DNA from: Hemicordylus capensis
Taxonomy: Eukaryota; Chordata; Lepidosauria; Squamata; Cordylidae
Direction of reading: 5' to 3'
NCBI RefSeq assembly: GCF_027244095.1
Contig: NC_069658.1
Coordinates: forward strand, 265,058,687-265,122,686
Length of the DNA stretch: 64,000 bases
Shown here: positions 56,819 through 64,000 of the stretch, piece after piece
Layout: each line of letters begins with the position of its first letter
Position numbering within the stretch: position 1 is the stretch's first letter
Translations under genes and position numbers: made by a program
Notes under the pieces: model-generated
Databases searched by the model: none
What the model saw: only the letters and a program-made list of their open reading frames with translations
What the model was told of the DNA's origin: nothing

Positions 56819-58310
56819 AAATTATTATTATAACATAACAGCGTATGGAACGCTTTTCTGGAATCAGACTAAAAGTTCAGCTACTCCGACACTCTTCCTC
56901 CAACAGTAACCATCCAGATGCCCCCGGACACTTCCCTGGGATCTGAGCCACCGATCTGTAAAACTCTTTCATTTCAACTGGGTGTGCAGGATCGCCATCT
57001 TGGTTGTCAAAAAAGCAGACAGATCACTATCGGCCCAATGCGAAAGCATGCTCTGCCAGCACAAAAATACTTGGGGGTGTGGATCAAGTGCTGTAGTGAG
57101 TTGTCCCAAACCATGGCACCACGACAGTGCTGCAGGGACATCTGTGACAATGCAGGCAAAGCAGCAGAAAGGTTGCAATAGGGATGGTGTTGTGCACAGT
57201 TGACTTTTTAAAAAAAAGTTTAAAAACACACACAATGCACAAAAAAAGGGGGGGAGAATCTACAAATAATAGTGGAAATATTCTAAATGCCTCTATAGTA
57301 GCCGAGTTTGCTCTCTGGAATACAAGATGTATACAGCAGAAATAAAAATAGATTCAGACAGAGTTCAGCACATATGGATGGTCTAGAATTGCTGCTTTGT
57401 TTTCCCCTGTTATCTGTAGAATTAGGGGACACTGATGACTGACAGTTGCCCCTCCAGATCTCATTTAAGACGGTAAAAAGCCAATTGTACAAAATGTTTA
57501 ATTAACCAGTAGAATCAACTGCTACTAGAGGTTTAAGAGCCAAGGTTAGGTTTCCTATCAGACACTCTATTAATGACAAACATTCTCATAAAGGATGCCT
57601 ACAGAAAGGATAAAAGCTAACCACAAAAAGTACTTAGATAATAGCAAACAACAGTCTTCTATGGACAGCTAATTCCAAACTTTCCCATTGTGTTACTTTT
57701 ACAGTTTCATTTCAGGCTACCTCTGTTAGCTCTAGATACACAGCCCCACCCTCCTTCTAAAGCTCAGGGTGGGTCACACTGCCTTCCTTCAATCATTTTC
57801 ACAAATACCCAGTGAAGTAGGTCACTAATACTCCTGTTTTTGTTTTTCAGGGGAGGAGCAGAGGCACAGAGGTCGTGACTTTGTCCACTGGGGTCCATGG
57901 CTGGGCTGGGCTGAGCTGAGCTTCACATCACAGTTTCTCCAACCTGGCTAGAGGGACCACTAGTTTAATTAGATTTGGCGAGAACACACTTCTGGACAAA
58001 AACTGGACTTGACAAATGGGAACAAACAGAAATGAAGAGGTGAATATTGCAGCCTTCCTGAACACTTTATCTCTGTCCTTAGAGCTGCAATACCTAAAAC
58101 CAGCAGAATTTTTTAAAAGAACAACAGGAGCAGGAATTCATTAACAAATTTGATAGACTTCTCAGGGCTTGAATAAGGATGATGGGTGGCGTACTCACTA
58201 CAAAAAGTTAATTGTTCTCCATGTCACTAGGTATTGTGTTTGTATGTTCAGTGGTCCATTAATCCAGGCATGTGTGTTACCTTTAGTTCTCATCTTGCTA
58301 ATTTGGTTTG

Positions 58311-58344
<34 letters not shown>

Positions 58345-59655
58345 ACGGACAGCCATACACACCTTCCACCTTCTCGGTCCACTGTGTGAGCATCTGATGG
58401 AGTCTGTTGCCTAGAAAAACTCAGGCCACAATAAACCATTCAGTCTTTAAGGTGCCACAGCACAATTTGTCTTCCTGTTGCTATAAAATAACACAGCTCT
58501 TCTGCTACTCATGTCCTTTTTTAAAAAGCCACACTGCTCAGAAAGTGCAGCACGGAGCAGAAAAAACACAGTTCCAAGGTCTGGAAAGCATGCCTTTTAT
58601 GAAGGCCTCAAGATCACTCAACCTATCTAGCTTACCAAAAATACTTTTGTAAAATGGATTAACTTCAATCTGTAGAAATCTATGTGACAAACAGATTTCT
58701 ACCAACAGGGGCCTTCTAAATTAGCAGACAATAATATAGTGTGATCCAGTGGCTGGGAGCTACCATCCAAAAGTTAAAGCCCTGAAGTAAAAGGTTACTG
58801 AGGTTAATTTACTACTAGCACTGTCTCCTAAGGGAAGTGGCAGATTCTCTATCACTCGAGTCTTTGCATAGAGATTGGGAGTCTTTTTCTTCAGAGATCT
58901 GTGGCCTGGTTTGTGTAGGTAGTCAGAAAAGCCAGGAACAAATGAAGGCCCAGTGAACCAAAATGCCAGGTAATAGAACCACCAGAAGGTTCACACACAA
59001 TTCTAGACAATTACTATATATGTCTATATAAGTCTATAGTACCTTGAAAAAAGTCCAGATATACAATATTCCCCTGAACTCCCAACATTCTCATAAGGAA
59101 CTGTTTGGAAGCTTTGTACTGTATATGTTATAGTACATATACTGATATTTATGAGATATTCACTTGTAAATATCTGAAATCTGGTAAATATAGACATTCA
59201 CAGGTGGAATGTGAGCAGTCCTGGACAGTTTTAAGAGGGCTGAAAAACTCAAGATACGCAGCAGTGAATGCTGACAGCTACTGAAATCTGTACGCATTCA
59301 GTGGCATTTGTTAGGAAAGTGGGGAAATAGATACATATTTTCCCAAAAAAATTCATCTGGGATTATCAGCATTCACCAAATGTTGTGCATTCAATGTAAC
59401 AAATATAACATTTGTACCTTATTAAAGATACTATAATATTATTTAAAGTATTTATAAGTTGCTTATATACTATAGACATACAAACTGATATCTAGTAATT
59501 GCACTGAATCACAAGTGAAATATCTGGTGGTATCTGACATTAAACTGGCAAAATCCTTCAAGGGTGGCTCCTGAACTCTTAAAAAAATTAAGTTCTCCGC
59601 GGCACACAGTTCTCTATCCCCTCCTCCTCCTCCCATGGTGAGAGCAACCTGTTAA
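56819..59655. other. No gene seen; (GT)n run and weak MIR-like stretch
   Basis: A (GT)n run lies at 58313-58341. Text at 57780-57905 (CACAAATACCCAGTGAAGTA to AGGTCGTGACTTTG) weakly resembles a reversed MIR-type core. 58.9-59.5 kb is AT-rich 3' flank of gene D. Confidence 0.35.
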
Positions 59656-60672
59656 TTAAAACAATGGGACAGGATAGGCAAATAAGGGGTTCTCTCTGTT
59701 GTGGATCTTCTCATGTCTCTTATGGTGGGAACTGTGGCTGAAGCACTTGCCACAAAACCGGCAAGCATAAGGCTTCTCCCCAGTGTGGATCCGGTGGTGC
59801 TGCACCAAGGTGGATTTGTCAGTGAAGCAATTCCCGCACTCGGAGCACACGTACGGCTTCTCGCCCGTGTGGATTCTCTGGTGCCTGAACAGATTGGAGC
59901 TGACATTGAAGCTTTTCTCGCAAATGTTGCACTTGTAGGGCTTCTCCCCTGTGTGGATGCGCATGTGCTTGATCAGGTCAGCGTTATGGCTGAAGCTCCG
60001 CAGGCACTCTGTGCAAGTGTTCAGCACCTCTGGTTTCTGTCTTGGCTTGGGCTTCTCGCCGCCCCCACTACTGACGTCAGCGCCATCCCCCTGGACACAG
60101 GCCTCCAGCTGCTCTTCTGCTGAGTCCTTCAGGTGCTTCTTCTTGTGTGAGCTGCGGCTGTAGCTTTTGCCACAATCGATACACTCGTAGGGCTTCTCCC
60201 CTGTATGGATCCGCTGGTGCTGGGTGAGGTTGGATTTATCGTTGAACCGTTTGCCGCACTCGAGACATATATAAGGCTTTTCTCCTGTGTGAATTCTCTG
60301 GTGCCTATTCAGGCTGGATCGAACGGTAAAGCTTTTCCCGCACTCGGAACATTTGTGTGGCTTATCATCGGACTGTGCTTGCCACGGGCTGACCAGGCTC
60401 GAGTTCTGGATGAAGACTTTCCCACACTCAATGCAAATGTCAGGGATCTCTTCCGTCTGGGTACCCCGGTGTACCAAAAAGACTTTGCGCTTCTTGATGG
60501 TGTGCACTGGCTTCACTGGCCAAATCATCGAAGGTATTTTCTTCTCCCGCACTTCAGCCCCGCGAGCTTGGCTGTGCCCCGGACTTAAGCTTAACATCTT
60601 AAGGAGTTTACGTTTGGTCACAAGCTGCGATCTAGTCTCCTCTGGGCTAAAGTTCTCCTCCATGTGGCTCAT
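59656..60672 (-). CDS. C2H2 zinc-finger protein D (4+4 fingers, finger 1 lost)
   Basis: Predicted nuclear DNA-binding protein of 338 aa in one exon. The start is the first Met (MSHMEE); Met4 is a close alternative. The N-terminus differs from A-C and has basic runs (TKRKLLK, KKRKV). Fingers lie at 80-100, 108-128, 136-156 and 164-180, then a Gly/Lys-rich spacer, then 220-240, 248-268, 276-296 and 304-324. Finger 1 keeps both Cys but both His are replaced (Pro96, Gln100). Finger 4 has HLKDSA instead of a second His, with Cys192 12 residues on. Fingers 5-8 are intact with helices HNADLIK, VSSNLFR, DKSTLVQ and HSSHHKR, close to A-C. The C-terminus ends FAYPVPLF. It is the most diverged member and has the longest leader gap. 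Confidence 0.9.
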   Translation of the reverse strand: MSHMEENFSPEETRSQLVTKRKLLKMLSLSPGHSQARGAEVREKKIPSMIWPVKPVHTIKKRKVFLVHRGTQTEEIPDICIECGKVFIQNSSLVSPWQAQSDDKPHKCSECGKSFTVRSSLNRHQRIHTGEKPYICLECGKRFNDKSNLTQHQRIHTGEKPYECIDCGKSYSRSSHKKKHLKDSAEEQLEACVQGDGADVSSGGGEKPKPRQKPEVLNTCTECLRSFSHNADLIKHMRIHTGEKPYKCNICEKSFNVSSNLFRHQRIHTGEKPYVCSECGNCFTDKSTLVQHHRIHTGEKPYACRFCGKCFSHSSHHKRHEKIHNRENPLFAYPVPLF

Positions 60673-60689
60673 GATGCTACTTCCTCTTA

Positions 60690-60712
60690 CCTAGCAGGAA
60701 ATCAAAGGAGGA
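60690..60712 (-). promoter_or_regulatory. Putative 3' splice site before gene D coding exon
   Basis: Minus strand CTCCTTTGATTTCCTGCTAG then GTAAGAGG. Exon start at 60690 gives an 18-base leader. Confidence 0.45.
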
Positions 60713-60847
60713 GGACAATTCTCAGATATCAAATTAATCAACATTACTTTAATTCCACCCCCTCATCCAAATCTAAACCCATAACCTCCTAATTTTCCCC
60801 GTACAAATTGACCCAGCCTTTAGTATCTGCTGGGGAGGCTCTCCTCC

Positions 60848-61222
60848 TTGTCCCACCAATATCAGAGTTACATCTGGCTCGGATGCAGAGGAGAATATTT
60901 TCTTTGTCCAAGTCCAGCTATGGAATTCCCTCCCAAAGAAATTCATCTCGGTCCTTTGTTGGTTCCTTCTTCTATCAGGTCAAGGTATACTTTTCTTTCA
61001 CCAAACTTTTAACATCTAGAAATATTTGTATCTTTTTATGCTGCTGCTTGGGGCTGGTTTGTTGCATTTTACTGCTACATTAATGCAATTTTATGACTGT
61101 TGGCCAGTCTGATACTTTTAATGTTTTTATTGTATTCTTGTATTTTTTAATGTTGTTAGCCGTCCTGAGCATATTTTTGTTGGAAAAGCAAGGCATAAAT
61201 GTTCAAAATAAACAAATCCTTC
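60848..61222 (+). mobile_element. L2-type LINE ORF2 C-terminus and 3' end
   Basis: The decayed text CCAGCTATGGAATTCCCTCC fits the WNSLP segment. It is followed by TTTTTATTGTATTCTTG, GTTAGCCGTCCTGAGCATA and AAGGCATAAATG. Confidence 0.55.
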
Positions 61223-61803
61223 ATCAGGTGTGGTTCTGACATGCAGAAATGGTAGTGTTCCCAAAATAGTTTCTGTGCATCAGAAGTTTCACTGAGTCTG
61301 CCTCTGACTTGTGTCTTTTGCGATTTTATAACTTGCTTCCCTCATTACAAGATAAGAAAAGTAATGCAGGCACTGGCCCTCAGTCACAGATTGGCAAAGC
61401 CCATATTGGCCACTTGCTCCTGACTTCAGAGGGAAGAGAGATCAGCTATTTCTGCCTGTGGTTATTAAGCAAGAAGCATTTAACACAAAACTATAGGACT
61501 ACAAATGCCCTGGATGTGATGCAGTCCCTCTGTTTTCAGGGCTGTGTGTATACCATGGATCCACAGAAAAGCTGTGGTACTATGAATTTAGGAAGCATAT
61601 AGCTTCCTAAGCAGCTCATTTTTTTAAAAAAAAGAGTAAGAGTCTAGCCCTTATGGCCAAGGAGAGAGGCCATACCAAACTGCTGTGTATCCCAAAGTTC
61701 TTTATATCACCCCTAAGATCCAGAAGATTGCAGGGAATAGCACACAGAACTGGGCACACTAACTTTTCATGGGGTACCGACACAGCTGAAAGCAGTGTAC
61801 ACC
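61223..61803. other. No gene seen
   Basis: No recognised feature. Confidence 0.35.
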
Positions 61804-62043
61804 AGTCAGCGTGGTGTAGTGGTTAGAGTGCTGGACTAGGACCGGGGAGACCTGAGTTCAAATCCCCATTCAGCCATGAGACTTGCTGGGTGACTCTGGG
61901 CCAGTCACTTCTCTCTCAGCCTGACCTACTTCACAGGGTTGTTGTGAGGAGAAACTCAAGTATGTAGTACACTGCTCTGGGCTCCTTGAAGGAAGAGCGG
62001 GATATAAACATTAAAATATAAATAAATAAATAAATAAATATTC
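61804..62043 (+). mobile_element. tRNA-derived, L2-tailed SINE, full length
   Basis: Head with box A region TGGTGTAGTGGTTAGAGTG and box B GAGTTCAAATCCC, body GGGTGACTCTGGGCCAGTCA and CACAGGGTTGTTGTGAGGAG, tail GGAAGAGCGGGATATAAAC plus (AAAT)n. The tail resembles L2-type LINE ends, which suggests L2-type machinery moved it. Confidence 0.9.
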
Positions 62044-63509
62044 CGACCCAATCAGCTACCCCACATGAAGCAAGAATGCTTAGCAGTGCCGCCTATGGTG
62101 ACCCAAAGCATGTGGGGGCACACTCCATTGTTGTGTGTCCTGCTCCCTGCTGCCTCAGTCTTTCTTCTGTTCTTGCTGCTCCTTGAGGGGGGCAGGTGCA
62201 ACCAGGGCCAGGCACTGGAAGGGGGCACATAAGGGCACAAAAAGGGGCTAGATTTCACCTGCAGGCAGGAGCTCCAACTTCTAAACTCTTCCATGGGCAA
62301 TATGTCAAACTTCCAGTTTTACCCTTTTTTAAAAAATGAAATTTTGATTTAATGACCCTTGAGACAAAAGGTGACTGGCAAACCTAACCCTGCTCCCATC
62401 TCACATATGGATTAACCAGTATCAATTTCTCCTCAGGCAGCCAGTTTGCAAAGCGAGGACGGTCCTGGAATTTAAGGCCGTTTTGTCATCACGCTCTGCA
62501 AGCATCTAAGTCCCAAACACAAGAGACAAGCTGTGCCTACTCGGGCCCCTTCCTAAACTACTTTTGATTTCCGGGAATAGATTCCTAAGCAACAAAATAC
62601 AGGCAGCATTGTTGTTATGTATTAAAGGTAAACATATTTCTAAATACACAGGCTACCAGTCACATGTACATTACCTGCAAAAGGTGCAGTGTACATCACA
62701 GGCCTGTGATCAATACCTGACACTGTTTTGCATGCATTTTGTGCCTGTTAAGAGAATAGGGTTCCAGGTACAAAAGGAGTGTAGAGGTCCTCAAAGGAAG
62801 GGCAATACACTCTGCCCATGCTCAGAGATGGTCTCCTTCCTCCTTGCGCCACATGTTGCCAGTCCAAATCTTGGCTAGAGTCTGTCTAAATCCTGTTCCT
62901 CCCCCGCCCGCAAATGGAGATCAGCCAACCACACCATGCGGATTACGGCTGTATCTCAGGGAGAGTGAAAGCTAACACTGTGCGCCAAGCTAGCGTCGGC
63001 GGACGAGGAGCCGGTTTCTAGTCCAGACCAGTAATCCGAAACGAATCCTCTTGCGCATCCGCAGATGGTTCCGCCCAAGTGGTGAGATGCAAAGAGCAGA
63101 CCCGAGCATGCATGGAAATATATCTCTATATCTGGTGGAACCTCACTCCCCCCCCCCCGCCCTTGGCGCTTTGATTCCTGGTGGTTTTGCTCGTCCCTAC
63201 CTGGTGATAAGGAAGCCAGAGCTCATGCGGGTCAGTGAAGGCAGCTGCGACTTGGATCCCCTGTCCGGTGGCGCCCAGAAATGTGTGGGTGGAGCGGGAG
63301 GAAGCCTTTTGTGCGGCTAATTCAATCTCCCCTTGACTCCGAGCTTAATGGCCGAAAGGGCTGCAATCCTGACTCCACCAGACCCCTCACCCGCCTCTCC
63401 GATTCATTTAGGACTCCTAGAGAGCTTTAGAGATGGAGATCTCCCCCGCCCCTCTTGGTTTAGAAAGCAGCTGCTGTCGAGCGCGGGCTTCCCGTCCACA
63501 ATGGAAGAG
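62044..63509. other. Upstream side of gene D, no other feature
   Basis: CpG-rich from about 62880 to 63510. No gene or repeat recognised. Confidence 0.35.
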
Positions 63510-63660
63510 CAGACGGCGGAGGCGGCGGCGGCGGCAGAAGAGGAGGAGGAGGCGGCCGCTTGCCCCAACTACCTCTGACCCAGGAAACTCAATCCTAAAG
63601 GCCGATCCGACCAGACAAAGAAAGAAGCCTCTTCGCAATGTCAGAGCCCTCTGGTGGCCA
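63490..63660 (-). promoter_or_regulatory. Gene D upstream module
   Basis: Read on the minus strand: TGGCCACCAGAGGGCTC (63644-63660, CTCF-core-like), TTCTTTCTTTG, then GATTGAGTTTCCTGGGTCAG (within 63572-63596), a (GCC)n run and TTCCATTGTGGACGGG (near 63490-63505). Genes B and D also share AAGCCCG and CAGCTGCT after this. CpG-rich. About 2.9 kb before gene D's ATG. Confidence 0.6.
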
Positions 63661-64000
63661 ACGGAGAACATTTGCAGGGATTTAGGAAGGTCCCCTCTGA
63701 GAAAACCTACTACTATAAGTTTCCACTTTTTAATTAGACAAAGAAAACACGCGCGCGCACAAAATCTGGCATCTCAAGTTGAGCCCCCAGAGCGTGTGCA
63801 GAGTGCTTTGAGCATTTGCAGAATGTCCCTCTTGAAAGGCATCACCATATTTTCTCTTAAAGAGTCAGTTTCATAGATTCAGATAAGGAAAATTTAAAAG
63901 TACCATACAAGGTACTCTGTTTTTGGTTTTTGGTTCTTTTCTGGCTTTACAGCCACCTGGTCTGGAAACTAGCCAGGAGGATTTCCGCTGCATTATATTT
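63661..64000. other. No gene seen
   Basis: Upstream of gene D's module. A short GCGCGCGC run lies near 63751. No other feature. Confidence 0.35.

Noticed and set aside
63333-63578. Plus-strand Glu/Ala-rich frame at gene D's upstream module
   Set aside because: GGC/GAG repeat translation. The ATGGAG start recurs in the other modules but the frames after it do not agree.

Overview
The window reads as nuclear DNA of a squamate reptile. It carries many copies of a tRNA-headed Sauria-type SINE, CR1 and L2 type LINE ends, a 5S-rRNA-headed SINE, hAT-type miniature elements with 8-bp target duplications, Helitron remnants and a rare vertebrate Ty1/copia LTR element. No bacterial gene layout is present. 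The species cannot be named from the sequence, and family names for repeats come from recognised motifs, not from a database search.

The host genes I can support are four related C2H2 zinc-finger genes: A (13219-14217, +), B (23949-24983, -), C (34298-35440, -) and D (59656-60672, -). Each is one uninterrupted coding exon with a short basic N-terminus, a first finger module, a spacer of about 50 residues, a second four-finger module and a short hydrophobic tail. A good 3' splice site lies 14-110 bases before each ATG, so an untranslated upstream exon is likely. A shared upstream module (a CTCF-core-like CCACCAGAGGGC followed by a block around TTCCTGGGTCA and a TCCATT block) lies 1.3-4.6 kb before each gene, always on the gene's own strand. 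This is the most interesting non-repeat signal. A and B also share a nearly identical 297-bp tract (two differences) covering fingers 5-8, although their N-terminal halves are far apart, which points to gene conversion between inverted paralogs.

Layout: 1-2080 old copia remnants with a Helitron and an L2-type end inside; 6730-7219 solo copia LTR; 7432-8202 GC-rich Helitron-like block; 9576-14217 promoter module and gene A, with a 514-bp-arm inverted repeat and several SINEs between them; 14.3-23.4 kb hAT elements, SINEs and microsatellites; 23.9-26.4 kb gene B and its module; 26.6-29.4 kb nested SINE/CR1/CR1/hAT stack; 30-34 kb LINE ends; 34.3-40.2 kb gene C, a foldback hAT element and C's module; 40.4-45.4 kb nested SINEs, a Tx1/L1-like LINE end and a 56-bp triplicate; 45433-50686 near-whole copia element with both LTRs and its target duplication; 50.8-58 kb hAT, SINE and L2-type copies; 59.7-63.7 kb gene D and its module.

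The four proteins are predicted nuclear DNA-binding factors. No KRAB, SCAN or BTB domain is seen in the coding exons. Their common promoter module suggests they are co-regulated as a cluster.
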